DNA of 64,000 nucleotides from Streptococcus suis (GTDB lineage: Bacteria > Bacillota > Bacilli > Lactobacillales > Streptococcaceae): positions 28,636 to 92,635 of the forward strand of contig JAKTNK010000008.1 in assembly GCA_029593465.1 (NCBI GenBank), in the 5' to 3' direction. This document shows, one piece after another, positions 36,056 through 46,274 of this stretch (position 1 is the stretch's first letter; every line of letters starts with the position of its first letter). Both the position numbers and the translations under genes were made by a program. The notes under the pieces were generated by a model. It was not told the DNA's origin, did no database searches, and saw only the letters and a list, made by a program, of their open reading frames with translations.

Positions 36056-37069
36056 TTACGTTCGATAACTCTTTTCCAAACGGTCAAGCAGTTCTGCCTG
36101 CTCTTTTGCGCTAGCAAAACTAGCCTCAATAGCATTGTGATTAAATTGGTAAAACTCTTCTTGACTGGTCTTAAACTGTTTGACAAATAACTGGTATTCT
36201 TTATTGAGATTAGTGTTGGAAACGGTGCGATTATCAGTATTGATGGTTATTTTAGCACCAGCTTCTATAAGTTCTTGATAAGGAAAATCATCTAGTGTTT
36301 GAGCAGCACCTGTTTGGAGATTGGAGGTCAGACACATTTCAATAGTGGTTTGGTTAGCGACTACTTCCTTAATCACCTCAGGGTGATGGGCTAGTGCTGT
36401 CCCATGACCGATTCGTTTGATTCCTAACAATAACGCCTGACTGACATTTGCCACACACCCACACTCCCCAGCGTGAAAGGTCATCGGATAACCTAGAGAC
36501 TGTGTGAAGCGGACCATTTCTGATAAATCCTCCGTCGGAAAATCTGCTTCATTGCCAGCAAAGTCAAAACCGACTAAACCTCTAGGGGCTAATTGTGCTA
36601 TAGCAGAAAATAGTTCCTTGGTTTGGATAGGGTCTGTTTGTTTTAAGCCACAGACCAGCAACTTAGCCACAACGCCAAAATCACGCTGTGCCCTCTCTAA
36701 TCCAGCTAAAACGGCTGTCACAGCTTCCAAAACCGTCAGACCTTCATCTGTTGATAACTCAGGAGCAAAACGCACTTCCATATAGAGAACCTTATCTGCT
36801 GCCGCTTGTCTAATAACATCATAGGCTGCCATCTCAAGCGCTTTTGCTGTTTGAAGGAGGGGACGAATGAAGTCAAAAGTTTTTAGATAAGCCATCAGGT
36901 TATCTACTTTTCCCTGAACACTGACCAGCTGACGCAGTTCTTCATCTGTTGGAGGAAGTGGAATGTCAGCCATCTGTGCTAATTCCCTAATTGTCTCCAA
37001 AGATAATGAGCCATCTAAATGGCAATGCAATTCTACTTTCGCTAATTCAGCTACATTTAACACTGTCAT
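36056..37069 (-). CDS. add: Adenosine deaminase
   Basis: A 337-residue zinc hydrolase that converts adenosine (or deoxyadenosine) to inosine. Zinc and catalytic motifs: HCHLDGSL at the N-terminus, FHAGECG with the catalytic Glu in the middle, and ITINTDNRTVS with the catalytic Asp near the C-terminus, as in bacterial ADAs. Its place between the methyltransferase and deoC suggests a role in nucleoside salvage with the neighbouring importer, although it is separated by a 321-base gap. TAGGAGGTCAT precedes the ATG. Confidence 0.94.
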   Translation of the reverse strand: MTVLNVAELAKVELHCHLDGSLSLETIRELAQMADIPLPPTDEELRQLVSVQGKVDNLMAYLKTFDFIRPLLQTAKALEMAAYDVIRQAAADKVLYMEVRFAPELSTDEGLTVLEAVTAVLAGLERAQRDFGVVAKLLVCGLKQTDPIQTKELFSAIAQLAPRGLVGFDFAGNEADFPTEDLSEMVRFTQSLGYPMTFHAGECGCVANVSQALLLGIKRIGHGTALAHHPEVIKEVVANQTTIEMCLTSNLQTGAAQTLDDFPYQELIEAGAKITINTDNRTVSNTNLNKEYQLFVKQFKTSQEEFYQFNHNAIEASFASAKEQAELLDRLEKSYRT

Positions 37070-37173
37070 ATGACCTCCTAATGAAATATATTGCTAGGTA
37101 TCATATCATAAATCAGAAGAAAAATAAGGCTTTAATCAAAAAAATTCTGTTCTTAAACCATTCCAGATAGCAT

Positions 37174-37764
37174 TTACGCTTTGACACTTCTTAAGATATA
37201 GTAGCCCTTATCTTTTTTTAAAATCTCAACATTGCCAAAAACATCTGCCATTTTTGCCTTAGCGCTTGGAGCTCCTTGTTTCTTTTGGATAACAATTGTC
37301 AAATCGCCGCCAGTTGTTAAATAATCAAAGGCTTTTTCTAAGATTGTATGAACAACGTCTTTTCCTGCACGAATAGGAGGATTTGAAATAATATGGTCAA
37401 ATTGACCCGACACTGCATCGTAAATATTGGATTGGTAGATAGTTGCCTTCACCTTGTTTTGTAGAGCATTTTCCTTTGCTAAATCAACTGCCCGGCTATT
37501 GATATCTACCATGGTGACTTGAAGTTTTTGAACCTTTGCCAAAGCGATTCCCAAAGGACCATACCCACACCCGACATCAAGTAGGCTATCACCTGCCTTG
37601 AAATGCAAGGTATTTAATAATACTTGGCTACCATAGTCAACCATTTTCTTTGAGAAAACACCCGCATCCGTTTTTAGATAAAAGGTCTCACCCAAAAGTG
37701 TCACCTTTAGATCATAAATATCGTGACGGCTGGTCGGAGTTTCTTCATAATACATGTTAGCCAT
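37174..37764 (-). CDS. Class I SAM-dependent methyltransferase, RsmC-like
   Basis: A 196-residue methyltransferase with SAM motif LLDVGCGYGPLGIALA and catalytic motif SNPPIRAG, which matches the RsmC/RlmG group that methylates guanine-N2 in rRNA. It is shorter than E. coli RsmC because the N-terminal pseudo-catalytic domain is absent; Gram-positive short forms are normal. It is divergent from coaA. The exact rRNA or other target is not known. Confidence 0.87.
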   Translation of the reverse strand: MANMYYEETPTSRHDIYDLKVTLLGETFYLKTDAGVFSKKMVDYGSQVLLNTLHFKAGDSLLDVGCGYGPLGIALAKVQKLQVTMVDINSRAVDLAKENALQNKVKATIYQSNIYDAVSGQFDHIISNPPIRAGKDVVHTILEKAFDYLTTGGDLTIVIQKKQGAPSAKAKMADVFGNVEILKKDKGYYILRSVKA

Positions 37765-37901
37765 TTTATCTCTTTTCTACTTCCCTTTTCTTTTGTGATT
37801 CTTATTTTAGCATAGTTTTTGATTCTCTTCTAGTCATTTTGAAACGGTTTTCATTCTTTCTAAACATTCTTGTGTTATAATACTAATCAGGAGTTTATGT
37901 T

Positions 37902-38822
37902 ATGATTCATGATTTAAGCAATTTTAAACAATTTTCACGCCAATATTGGCAACAACTCCATCGTCACAGGTCTCCTTTATTAACATCAGAAGAACTGGAG
38001 GCTTTGAGGAGTTTGAACGACCAGATTGACTTGGGAGATGTCAGGGACATCTATCTCCCTCTAATCAACCTCATCATGGTCTATAAAAAAAGCATCGACG
38101 ATTTAGCCTTTTCAAAGAGTCTATTTTTAAAAGATGATTGGACAAAACGGCCTTTTATCATTGGCATCTCTGGTTCTGTCGCTGTTGGAAAATCAACAAC
38201 CAGTCGCTTGTTGCAGCTATTATTAAGTCGGACTTATCCCGAAAGTCGGGTTGAATTAGTGACAACGGATGGTTTTTTATACCCTAACCAAGTCTTGATG
38301 GCTAAAAAAATCTTACATCAAAAAGGATTTCCAGAATCCTATGACATGCCGTCTTTGCTCCATTTTTTAGATACGATGAAAAATGGCGGAAAAGCAACTA
38401 TCCCTATCTATTCCCATGAGATTTACGACATTATTCCTGGACAAAAACAAGAAATCCATGCCCCTGATTTCCTCATCGTTGAAGGGATTAATGTCTTTCA
38501 AAACCCACAAAATGAGCGTCTTTACATGACTGATTATTTTGATTTCTCCATTTACATTGATGCTCATATCGAACACATTGAACAATGGTATTTAGAACGT
38601 TTTGCGAAGTTATTACTAATTGCTGAGAAAAGCCAAGACAACTACTACCATCGTTTTACACAGTTGCCTAAACGCGAGGCATTAGATATTGCCAAAAAAA
38701 CCTGGCAAACCATCAATCTAGTGAATCTAAAGCGGTATATTGAACCTTCTCGCAATCGAGCTGACATTATTCTTCATAAATCAAATAATCATAAAATTGA
38801 TGAAATTTACCTCAAAAAGTGA
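37902..38822 (+). CDS. coaA: Pantothenate kinase, type I
   Basis: A 306-residue kinase that phosphorylates pantothenate, the first step of CoA synthesis. P-loop GSVAVGKS at residues about 90-97 with the preceding GIS, and TTDGFLYPN and [10 protein letters not shown] in the substrate region. AGGAG lies 8 bases upstream; the extended -10 TGTTATAAT lies about 20 bases before the start. It is the upstream step for coaB/coaC at 13002. rpsT follows. Confidence 0.97.
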   Translation: MIHDLSNFKQFSRQYWQQLHRHRSPLLTSEELEALRSLNDQIDLGDVRDIYLPLINLIMVYKKSIDDLAFSKSLFLKDDWTKRPFIIGISGSVAVGKSTTSRLLQLLLSRTYPESRVELVTTDGFLYPNQVLMAKKILHQKGFPESYDMPSLLHFLDTMKNGGKATIPIYSHEIYDIIPGQKQEIHAPDFLIVEGINVFQNPQNERLYMTDYFDFSIYIDAHIEHIEQWYLERFAKLLLIAEKSQDNYYHRFTQLPKREALDIAKKTWQTINLVNLKRYIEPSRNRADIILHKSNNHKIDEIYLKK

Positions 38823-38829
38823 TAAAGGC

Positions 38830-38858
38830 TTGTCAAAGATAGCATTTTCTTATATAAT
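38830..38858 (+). promoter_or_regulatory. rpsT promoter
   Basis: -35 TTGTCA (38830-38835) and -10 TATAAT (38853-38858) with an exact 17-base spacer, starting 8 bases after the coaA stop. A strong promoter, as expected for a ribosomal protein gene. Confidence 0.85.
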
Positions 38859-38890
38859 GATAGAGTTAGTAAAGATGGAGGTGAAATACT

Positions 38891-39124
38891 TTGGCAAATA
38901 TTAAATCAGCTATTAAACGCGCTGAACTTAACGTTAAACGTCATGCGAAAAACTCAGCACAAAAATCAGCTATGCGTTCTGCGATTAAAGCTTTTGAAGC
39001 TAACCCAACTGAAGAGCTTTTCCGTGCTGCTTCTTCAAGCATCGATAAAGCAAAATCAAAAGGTTTGATTCACGCAAACAAAGCTAGCCGTGACAAAGCG
39101 CGTCTTGCTAAAAAACTTGCGTAA
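38891..39124 (+). CDS. rpsT: 30S ribosomal protein S20
   Basis: A 77-residue basic ribosomal protein that binds 16S rRNA during 30S assembly. The start is TTG at 38891 with GGAGGTG upstream. An ATG at about 38875 is out of frame, so it cannot extend the protein as it does in some streptococcal annotations. [11 protein letters not shown] and the C-terminal [10 protein letters not shown] are diagnostic. Two terminators follow. Confidence 0.98.
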   Translation: MANIKSAIKRAELNVKRHAKNSAQKSAMRSAIKAFEANPTEELFRAASSSIDKAKSKGLIHANKASRDKARLAKKLA

Positions 39125-39128
39125 TCAT

Positions 39129-39161
39129 ATAAAAAGGATGTCAAGCTGACACCTTTTTTCT
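39129..39161 (+). terminator. rpsT terminator
   Basis: AAAAAGG and CCTTTTTT with inner TGTCA/TGACA form a stem with a small bulge, followed by a T-run right after the rpsT stop. Confidence 0.85.
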
Positions 39162-39167
39162 TTTACC

Positions 39168-39203
39168 TCAAAAACCTCTAAGCTGTTAACTTAGAGGTTT
39201 TTT
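39168..39203. terminator. Bidirectional terminator between rpsT and ciaH
   Basis: AAAAACCTCTAAG/CTTAGAGGTTTTT form a 13-bp stem with a short loop and T-runs on both sides. Confidence 0.9.
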
Positions 39204-39209
39204 AACAAA

Positions 39210-40517
39210 CTAAATCAGCACTTCAAAGATACTTCCCTTAGGGAAATTGTCCTTCACAGTGAGATCCCCACCTAGAGCATCAACAATTTGCTTAGCTAAG
39301 GATAATCCTAGACCAAAACCACCCAATTGCCGTGTTCTAGCCTTATCCACTCGGTAAAAACGATCAAAAATCTTCGATTTTTCCGAATCAGGAATCCCCG
39401 GGCCATTATCTGTCACTCTAATGAAGAGACGTCGATTCTTGTTTTCAACAGAAATCGTTATCATTCCATCCTCAGCCGTATATTTCAAGGCATTGTCAAA
39501 TAGGATGGTGAGAACTTGTTTGAGGAGTGTCTTGTCAGATTTTAGCGGTTTCTTCATCTGATTAGCAATCACAAGCTGTCTATCATTTTCTTCTGCAATC
39601 AAACGGTAATTCTCAAACATATCATCGAAAAATGAGGAAGAAATGTCTTCCAGTTGCGGCTTGAGTCCGTCGTCTCGTCTGGCTAGGTTAAGGAGATTGG
39701 TCGTTAATAAGCGCATGTTTCGAACTTCATCCAAACTCGCCGCAATACTTTCACTATGTTCTAAAATGGTATCATTAGGTTTACGAAACAAGGATTCCAA
39801 ACGATTTTGCAGTACTGCTAGAGGAGTACGCAGTTCATGACTGGCATTTTCAACAAAGCTTTTTTGTTTTTCGTAGCTTGCAACAATAGGTTTTCGACTC
39901 CATTTCGCAAGGTAAACACTCGTAATCACTGAAATAAACCAAAAAATAATCATGACCGTGACAACAATCTTAACATAACGATTAAAGGCTTCATCCAGCT
40001 GTCTTGTACTGGCCAAAAAACTGATATATTTTACTTGAGGGTAATCCAAGTCAGAAACTTTAAGCGTTACGCTACGATAACTCTCCATATGCCCATAGGC
40101 ATTAAGTAAGTTTCGTTTGACAATGGTGTTGAGCTGGGATTTTTTTAAGGCAACATGAGTGAATTCAGAATAGGCATCTAAGGGATTCAGGATATTGCCT
40201 TGAGCATCATAAGCCACGACATCAACCGTCGCTACTAAATTAGCATCAGGTTTCATTTTGCTCGGTTCAATCGTAAGGTTAACATCATTACCATTTAATG
40301 TCCAAGCATAGCTCCGTGACATTGTCATGTCAATATAGGTCGACGTCGCATGCTCTGCCTGCTTTAAATTATTGTCAGTGGACGAGTACAAGCCCAATCG
40401 CATGATTTGAAGGATAATGACCGTCATCACTAGGAAAATAGCGGTAAAAACGGCCATAAAATGGAGAAAGGGACTAAAATGCTCGGAATGAATTTTTTGT
40501 TGTATGTAGTTACGCAT
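39210..40517 (-). CDS. ciaH: Sensor histidine kinase CiaH
   Basis: A 435-residue membrane kinase. Two helices (about 17-40 and 183-203) flank an extracytoplasmic sensor domain of roughly 140 residues. H-box [17 protein letters not shown] carries phospho-His227, one residue from the pneumococcal H226. N, G1 ([11 protein letters not shown]) and G2 ([10 protein letters not shown]) boxes follow. It overlaps ciaR by 8 bases. CiaRH controls wall stress, beta-lactam tolerance and competence through CiaR. Confidence 0.96.
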   Translation of the reverse strand: MRNYIQQKIHSEHFSPFLHFMAVFTAIFLVMTVIILQIMRLGLYSSTDNNLKQAEHATSTYIDMTMSRSYAWTLNGNDVNLTIEPSKMKPDANLVATVDVVAYDAQGNILNPLDAYSEFTHVALKKSQLNTIVKRNLLNAYGHMESYRSVTLKVSDLDYPQVKYISFLASTRQLDEAFNRYVKIVVTVMIIFWFISVITSVYLAKWSRKPIVASYEKQKSFVENASHELRTPLAVLQNRLESLFRKPNDTILEHSESIAASLDEVRNMRLLTTNLLNLARRDDGLKPQLEDISSSFFDDMFENYRLIAEENDRQLVIANQMKKPLKSDKTLLKQVLTILFDNALKYTAEDGMITISVENKNRRLFIRVTDNGPGIPDSEKSKIFDRFYRVDKARTRQLGGFGLGLSLAKQIVDALGGDLTVKDNFPKGSIFEVLI

Positions 40518-41181
40518 CTTTTAAAATATATCCCACGCTTCGCAAGGTTTGTAGGTTTTCTTCAAAGGCCGTTCCTTTGAGTTTCTTACGAATTTTAGAA
40601 ACATAGACCTCAACGACAGAAATAGTTGTATCACTATCAAATCCCCATAGGCGATCAAAAATCTGGGTTTTAGGAAGGATAACATTTTGGTTTTGCAAGA
40701 AATATAGCAATAAATCAAACTCTTTTCCTAGCAATTCAACTTCTGTTTCATTGACGGTCACACGATTGATACTGGTGTCCACACTGACGTCACCATACGT
40801 GATGGTGTTATTCGTGATTTTTCCAGAACGTTTTAACAAAGCTTGAATGCGCATTTTTAACTCTTCTAGATAAAAGGGTTTGGTTAAGTAATCATCTGCA
40901 CCTAATTCAAAACCATGACCTTTGTCATCTAAACTTTCTTTTGCTGTCATGATTAAGACAGGGGTTGCAATGCCTTTTTCCCGCAATTCTTTTAAGACCT
41001 GAAAGCCATTTTTTTCAGGGAGCATGAGATCCAATAAAATAAGGTCATAAACCCCTGATTCTGCCTCGTATAGCCCCTCTTCGCCATCAAAAACCTGCAT
41101 TACATCTGCAAAATCATCTAAAAAATCAAATACCGAATTAGATAAACTAAGATCGTCTTCAATCAGCAATATTTTTATCAT
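40510..41181 (-). CDS. ciaR: Response regulator CiaR
   Basis: A 223-residue OmpR/PhoB-type regulator: receiver domain with phosphorylation site Asp51 ([13 protein letters not shown]), KPF switch lysine, and a winged helix C-terminal domain. The stretch [19 protein letters not shown] matches CiaR of streptococci almost word for word. CiaR binds direct repeats NTTAAG-N5-WTTAAG and drives csRNAs in related species; no csRNA is seen next to it. AAAGGAGAG precedes the ATG. Confidence 0.97.
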   Translation of the reverse strand: MIKILLIEDDLSLSNSVFDFLDDFADVMQVFDGEEGLYEAESGVYDLILLDLMLPEKNGFQVLKELREKGIATPVLIMTAKESLDDKGHGFELGADDYLTKPFYLEELKMRIQALLKRSGKITNNTITYGDVSVDTSINRVTVNETEVELLGKEFDLLLYFLQNQNVILPKTQIFDRLWGFDSDTTISVVEVYVSKIRKKLKGTAFEENLQTLRSVGYILKDA

Positions 41182-41190
41182 AAGCAGTCT

Positions 41191-41331
41191 CTCCTTTATT
41201 TCTTCATTATACCTAAATTGGATTCGTTAGGCTACTTGAATAGCTATCTTTTTATATTCCTACCTCTTGCTGTCAGCTTAACATATAAAACTTAAGCGAA
41301 CCTAAAGAAAAAGTTGGCTTTTGCCAACTTT
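41191..41331 (-). promoter_or_regulatory. ciaRH upstream region
   Basis: On the minus strand -10 GGTATAAT lies about 20 bases before ciaR, with a poor -35. Farther upstream GCTTAA-N10-TTAAGC is a dyad (near 41277-41298) containing two TTAAG-type half sites. Their spacing differs from the CiaR consensus, so auto-regulation is only possible. Confidence 0.45.
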
Positions 41332-41333
41332 TT
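41308..41333 (-). terminator. pepN terminator overlapping the stop codon
   Basis: Perfect 11-bp arms AAAAAGTTGGC/GCCAACTTTTT with a TTTT loop. Its 5' arm begins within the pepN stop codon, so termination may be affected by the last translating ribosome. Confidence 0.9.
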
Positions 41334-43869
41334 AGTCTTTAAGAAGCGCTTCAGAAACAGCGGCTTTATCCTGACGAATCAAGCCAAGTCTTGCCGAAAT
41401 TTCTTTAATCCCCATTGAGATATTACGGCTAATAGCCATATCATCTAACTGAGGTTCAAAGAAAGTTTTGTAGGCTTCAAACATGTTTTGAGTTTTTAAA
41501 ATACGGGCTGGGATGATGACAAAAGCATCAAAACTCATATCCCCACCAAGGGTTGATTTAATCCACTCCCAATTGTCCGTTGCCCAATTCCAAACAGTCT
41601 CTTGAGCGAATTCTTGACTCAAGAGGAAAGCATACCAAGTCGATAAATCTTGCGGTTTCACAACATCTTTATCCTTGAGATAACCTAAGATGGTTTTGAG
41701 ATTAGCCTCTGATTTCGTATAGGATACTGCTGAAGCTAATTGACGTTTAAAGTTGCCATCATTGGTCTTGACATAGTAGTCAATATACTCATTTAACAAG
41801 GCGGATGTCTCTGACGTTTTCAATTCATTGATGAGTAATACCGAACGAATAGCAGCTGGGATGGCTTCTAAATTTTCGCGGTATTGCTCAAAGAGGTGAC
41901 TTGCCTCTGCCATCACTTGAGGTGATTGTGCGGTAACCAAGTTGGAAAGAACAATCTGACGAACCATTTCATCTTCATCTGCTTCTCCCGGTTTTGCTAG
42001 GAAACCAAGGCGTTCAAACTTGTCCTCAAATAGTGTTTGAACCAAGTGATGTTTGGCTTTTTCCTCAGGACTGCCTTCCTCAATAAACTTATCTAGACCA
42101 GCTAAAACGGAGTTGATCGCTGAAACGACCATATAGTCATTAGCTTGAGAGAGTTGCTTAATTAGAGGAATCAACTCAGCGTAAGAAATACGACCGCTCT
42201 CTGCTAGCAAACGACGCTCCTCAACAATTTGTAATTGACTAGTTGGGTCAAGGTTTTTTAAGTCAGATAATAGAGCCTCAAAAACGTCTCCTTTGTAGGA
42301 TGAAATATAATGAGCTGTATTGCCTGTATTGAGACGTAGCGCACCTTTATTTTTTGCTGCTAAAACACTGTATCCTGGAATGACAACTTGTTCATCAGTT
42401 AAAATATCAGGCAGTCCAATCCAGTTACTATTTAGCGGTACTTGCCATAAACGTCCGACGTCCTCTCCTTGACCGATAAAGAACTGTTCTTGACGAATGA
42501 TCAGATTATCATCTTCAACCGAAACACTAAGAACGGGATAGCCCGGCTGTTCAAGCCATGAGTCCATAAATGCAGCCACATCTTTACCAGACGCATCAGA
42601 TAATGCACGCCACAAATCTTGTCCGACGGTATTTTGATACTGATGCTTTTGGAAATAAGCTTTCAGCCCTTTTGCAAAGGCCTCGTCTCCTAACCAGCGG
42701 CGAAGCATATGCATGAGACGGCTCCCTTTAGCATAGACAATCGCTGCATCAAACAAGGTATTAATCTCATCAGGGTGTTTGACCTCAACATGCACGGATT
42801 GTACACCGTCTGTAGCATCACGTTTTAGAGCATGCGGTACACCACTTGTTTGAAAATCTTCAAAAATATGCCACGATGGCTCAATCGCATCAATAGCCAC
42901 ATACTCCATCATGTTAGCAAAGCTTTCATTAAGCCACAAATCATCCCACCATTTCATAGTGACTAAGTTACCAAACCATTGGTGTGCTAACTCGTGAGCT
43001 ACCACGAGAGCAACATCTTGGCGACTTGAGACGGTTGAATTGTCATCAACCAGTAAATAGACTTCACGGTAGGTCACAAGTCCCCAGTTTTCCATCGCAC
43101 CTGCTGAAAAATCTGGTAGGGCTAAATGATAGGACAAGGGAATCGGATAAGCCACGCCGAAATACTCTTCGTAAAAATCAATGACACGAACAGCAATGTC
43201 CAAAGCAAAATCAAGAGAATCTAAAGGATGAGCTTTTGTTGAAAAGACACCCACTTCAGTTCCATTTTTAGAGGTTTTTGTCTTACCCTGCAAATCTCCA
43301 AAACCAAAAGCTAGTAAATAGGATGACATGCGAGGGGTTGTGTCAAAACTCCATACCCCTGTCTCTTGGCGTAATTCAGGATTGGATTCAGGCATATTGG
43401 AAAGAGCAATCTCACCTTCTTTTTGATCAAACTTCAATGATAGGTCAAAGGTTGCCTTAGCCTCTGGCTCATCAATACAAGGGAAGGCCTCACGGGCAAA
43501 ATGACTTTCAAATTGTGTTGAAATAACCTCTTTCTTCTCACCGTTTTCAGTGTAATAAGAAGGGTAAATGCCTGTCATATTGTCTGTAATCTTACCAGAA
43601 AACTCAACAACCAACGTCATGATACCTGTTTCAGGTGAGTCGATACGGACACATTCATTCTCATCATCAACAGTAAATGCAAGAGGTTCGTTGTCCAACT
43701 TCACTGACTCAATGTGTAAATCTTTTTGATGTAGGGCAATCTGATTATCGAGCGCTTCTCCTGTGATGGCCACATTTCCTGAAAATTGTTTTTCCTGACG
43801 ATTGATGTCAAGAAATAAATTATAATTTTCTGGAATAAACGTTTCAATCAAGTGTTCAACTACTTTCAT
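41332..43869 (-). CDS. pepN: Aminopeptidase N (lysyl aminopeptidase)
   Basis: An 845-residue M1 zinc metallopeptidase that trims N-terminal residues from peptides in the cytoplasm. The exopeptidase motif GAMENWG and the zinc motif HELAHQ with the third ligand Glu in LWLNESFA 18 residues on are clear. Standard length for the PepN of lactic acid bacteria. TTAAGGAGTC precedes the ATG. Confidence 0.98.
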   Translation of the reverse strand: MKVVEHLIETFIPENYNLFLDINRQEKQFSGNVAITGEALDNQIALHQKDLHIESVKLDNEPLAFTVDDENECVRIDSPETGIMTLVVEFSGKITDNMTGIYPSYYTENGEKKEVISTQFESHFAREAFPCIDEPEAKATFDLSLKFDQKEGEIALSNMPESNPELRQETGVWSFDTTPRMSSYLLAFGFGDLQGKTKTSKNGTEVGVFSTKAHPLDSLDFALDIAVRVIDFYEEYFGVAYPIPLSYHLALPDFSAGAMENWGLVTYREVYLLVDDNSTVSSRQDVALVVAHELAHQWFGNLVTMKWWDDLWLNESFANMMEYVAIDAIEPSWHIFEDFQTSGVPHALKRDATDGVQSVHVEVKHPDEINTLFDAAIVYAKGSRLMHMLRRWLGDEAFAKGLKAYFQKHQYQNTVGQDLWRALSDASGKDVAAFMDSWLEQPGYPVLSVSVEDDNLIIRQEQFFIGQGEDVGRLWQVPLNSNWIGLPDILTDEQVVIPGYSVLAAKNKGALRLNTGNTAHYISSYKGDVFEALLSDLKNLDPTSQLQIVEERRLLAESGRISYAELIPLIKQLSQANDYMVVSAINSVLAGLDKFIEEGSPEEKAKHHLVQTLFEDKFERLGFLAKPGEADEDEMVRQIVLSNLVTAQSPQVMAEASHLFEQYRENLEAIPAAIRSVLLINELKTSETSALLNEYIDYYVKTNDGNFKRQLASAVSYTKSEANLKTILGYLKDKDVVKPQDLSTWYAFLLSQEFAQETVWNWATDNWEWIKSTLGGDMSFDAFVIIPARILKTQNMFEAYKTFFEPQLDDMAISRNISMGIKEISARLGLIRQDKAAVSEALLKD

Positions 43870-43965
43870 AAGACTCCTTAATATTAGCTGGTATTTCCTT
43901 AAGATATTAATGGATGACAGCTCTAGCGACTTCCACCTAAATCACCGCTAAGGGTGAAATCAAAA

Positions 43966-43994
43966 TAAAGGATGCCAAATCCAGCACCCCTTAT
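43966..43994 (-). terminator. Terminator of the pst-phoU operon
   Basis: GGGGTGC and GCATCC pair (with G-U pairs) around TGGATTTG, then a T-rich tail. It is just after the phoU stop on the minus strand. Confidence 0.65.
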
Positions 43995-44010
43995 TATACC
44001 ATAAATATTA

Positions 44011-44664
44011 TTATAACTCGACAATCTTACCGGTTTTTAGATAGACAACCCATTCGCAAATATTACGAGCGTAATCGCCGATGCGCTCCAAATACATCAA
44101 GACTTGGAAATACTCTTTACCAGCAAAGGCTGCTTCTGGATTTTGGCGAATACTATCGACAGCCTGTTGTTGAATGGTTCTAAAGTATTCATCAATTTCC
44201 TCATCTTTAGCAGCAACTTGACGTGCGGTTGCATCATCACTATTGATGTAGGCATTCAAAGCTTCTTCTAACATGCCCTTAACAGCTTTTCCCATATTGC
44301 TAATGGCAACTTCTACTTCTGGGACGCGTTCCTCTCCCTTCATTCGAATGGTTGCTTTTGCGATAGAGGAAGCATGATCTCCCATACGTTCGATATCATT
44401 GGAAGCCTTTAGTACTGTGATAACGGTTCTCAAATCTTGTGACACCGGTTGCTGAAGGGCGATAATTTCCAGCGATTTTTTTTCTAGCTTGGTTTCGTAA
44501 TGATTCACCACTTCATCTTCATCGATTACTTCTTGTGCCAAGTCGCGATCATGCGTTACAAAAGCACGAACACTCTTTGTGATTTGTACCAACACTTCCG
44601 TTCCCATAGCATAAAATTGATTGTGCAGTTTCTCTAATTCTTCTTCAAATTGTGTACGTAACAT
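44011..44664 (-). CDS. phoU: Phosphate transport regulator PhoU
   Basis: A 217-residue all-helical protein made of two PhoU repeats (roughly residues 10-100 and 115-210) with acidic metal-site patterns such as DDIERMGDHASS-like and LERIGDYARNI, which are typical. PhoU restrains the Pst transporter and the PhoR kinase when phosphate is plentiful. Last gene of the operon, 24 bases after pstB. No PhoRP pair is in the window. Confidence 0.96.
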   Translation of the reverse strand: MLRTQFEEELEKLHNQFYAMGTEVLVQITKSVRAFVTHDRDLAQEVIDEDEVVNHYETKLEKKSLEIIALQQPVSQDLRTVITVLKASNDIERMGDHASSIAKATIRMKGEERVPEVEVAISNMGKAVKGMLEEALNAYINSDDATARQVAAKDEEIDEYFRTIQQQAVDSIRQNPEAAFAGKEYFQVLMYLERIGDYARNICEWVVYLKTGKIVEL

Positions 44665-44688
44665 AGCTACCTCTTTTCTCTATCTGGC

Positions 44689-45447
44689 TTAGCCAAATTT
44701 ACCAGTTATATAGTCTTCTGTTTCTTGATGTTTTGGCTTCATAAACATGGTTTTGGTATGGTCAAATTCAACCAGACTACCATCAAGGAAAAAGCCAGTG
44801 CGATCCGAAATACGTGAAGCTTGTTGCATGGATCTGGTCACAACAATCATCGTGTAATCTTCTTTAAGACCATAGAGAGTCTCTTCAATTTTTCCTGCCG
44901 AAATCGGATCTAAAGCAGAAGTTGGTTCATCCAAGAGAATGATACGTGGACTGGTCGCTAAGACACGTGCTACACAAACCCGCTGCTGTTGTCCACCCGA
45001 TAAGCCTATAGCAGAATCATGAAGACGATCCTTCACCTCATCCCAAATAGAAGCCCCTATCAAGGATTTTTCAACGGCTTGGTCTAACACTTCCTTGTCC
45101 TTAACACCTTTGATACGCAAGCCATAGACCACATTTTCATAGATGGACATTGGGAAAGGATTGGGCTGTTGAAAGACCATCCCAATTTCTTTACGAAGCT
45201 CTACGGTATCCGTTCGAGGACTATAGATATTGTGCCCATCATAGCTAATCGCTCCTGTCAGGGACCATTCGGGATTTAAATCTCCCATACGATTGATAGC
45301 CCTTAGTAGGGTTGATTTCCCAGATCCAGATGGTCCAATAAGCGTTGTAATCTCATTAGGAAAAATATCAAGCGATACACTGTTCAAGGCTTTTTTCTTA
45401 CCGTAATACACTGATAAATCACGGACTTGTAAAATAGGTTCTGTCAT
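44689..45447 (-). CDS. pstB: Phosphate ABC transporter ATPase (second copy)
   Basis: A 252-residue ATPase: Walker [10 protein letters not shown], signature LSGGQQQR, Walker [13 protein letters not shown]. The neighbour upstream is a second pstB, about half identical by eye. Tandem pstB genes are usual in streptococci and both are thought to serve the same permease pair. Confidence 0.96.
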   Translation of the reverse strand: MTEPILQVRDLSVYYGKKKALNSVSLDIFPNEITTLIGPSGSGKSTLLRAINRMGDLNPEWSLTGAISYDGHNIYSPRTDTVELRKEIGMVFQQPNPFPMSIYENVVYGLRIKGVKDKEVLDQAVEKSLIGASIWDEVKDRLHDSAIGLSGGQQQRVCVARVLATSPRIILLDEPTSALDPISAGKIEETLYGLKEDYTMIVVTRSMQQASRISDRTGFFLDGSLVEFDHTKTMFMKPKHQETEDYITGKFG

Positions 45448-45458
45448 TCTCTCCCTCC

Positions 45459-46262
45459 CTATCCAAAACGTCCTGAAACGTAATCACTTGTTGACTGTAA
45501 CTTAGCATTTTGGAAGATATTGGCGGTTTTGTCGTATTCGATTAAATCTCCCAAATAGAAAAAGGCTGTGTAATCACTGGCTCGTGCTGCTTGTTGCATA
45601 TTGTGCGTGACAATAATGATTGAATAGTTTTTCTTCAATTCAAACATGGTTTCTTCTAATTGCATCGTTGCAATCGGATCCAAGTTAGACGCCGGTTCAT
45701 CCATCAATAAAATCTCTGGTTTCACTGAGATTGCTCGTGCAATACATAAGCGTTGTTGCTGACCACCAGAAAGCGTAAAAGCAGACTTATGCAAATCGTC
45801 TTTGAGTTTATCCCATAAACCAACTTGTCGCAAAGACGTCTCCACAATCTCATCTAAAGTAGCCTTATCTTTAACACCAGCACGCTCATGGGCAAAGGTG
45901 ATATTGTTATAAATAGACTTTGCGAAAGGGTTGGGGCGTTGAAATACCATACCGATATGCTTACGCATTTCGTAAACATTGATTTCAGGCTTATTAACAT
46001 CAATTCCCTTATAGATAATTTCTCCAGTCACTTTAGCAATATCAATGGTATCGTTCATGCGGTTCAAACTTCTGAGGAAGGTTGACTTCCCACATCCTGA
46101 TGGTCCAATCAAGGCTGTGATTTTATTTTTTTCGAATTGCATATCAATTCCTTTGATAGCTTCATTTTTACCATAATAAACATGAAGGTCATTGGTTGCT
46201 AAAATGAGGTTATCTTCTGGAAATGTGATGATATGTCTTTCATCCCAATTATACTCAGGCAT
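45459..46262 (-). CDS. pstB: Phosphate ABC transporter ATPase (first copy)
   Basis: A 267-residue ATPase: Walker [10 protein letters not shown], signature LSGGQQQR, Walker [13 protein letters not shown]. It has a 15- to 20-residue N-terminal extension that the other copy lacks. Gap to the other copy is 11 bases. TAAGGAGTTT precedes the ATG. Confidence 0.96.
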   Translation of the reverse strand: MPEYNWDERHIITFPEDNLILATNDLHVYYGKNEAIKGIDMQFEKNKITALIGPSGCGKSTFLRSLNRMNDTIDIAKVTGEIIYKGIDVNKPEINVYEMRKHIGMVFQRPNPFAKSIYNNITFAHERAGVKDKATLDEIVETSLRQVGLWDKLKDDLHKSAFTLSGGQQQRLCIARAISVKPEILLMDEPASNLDPIATMQLEETMFELKKNYSIIIVTHNMQQAARASDYTAFFYLGDLIEYDKTANIFQNAKLQSTSDYVSGRFG

Positions 46263-46274
46263 AAAAACTCCTTA

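Noticed and set aside
37845-37862. cre-like site TGAAACGGTTTTCA before coaA
   Set aside because: The CG dinucleotide is one base out of register with the cre consensus.
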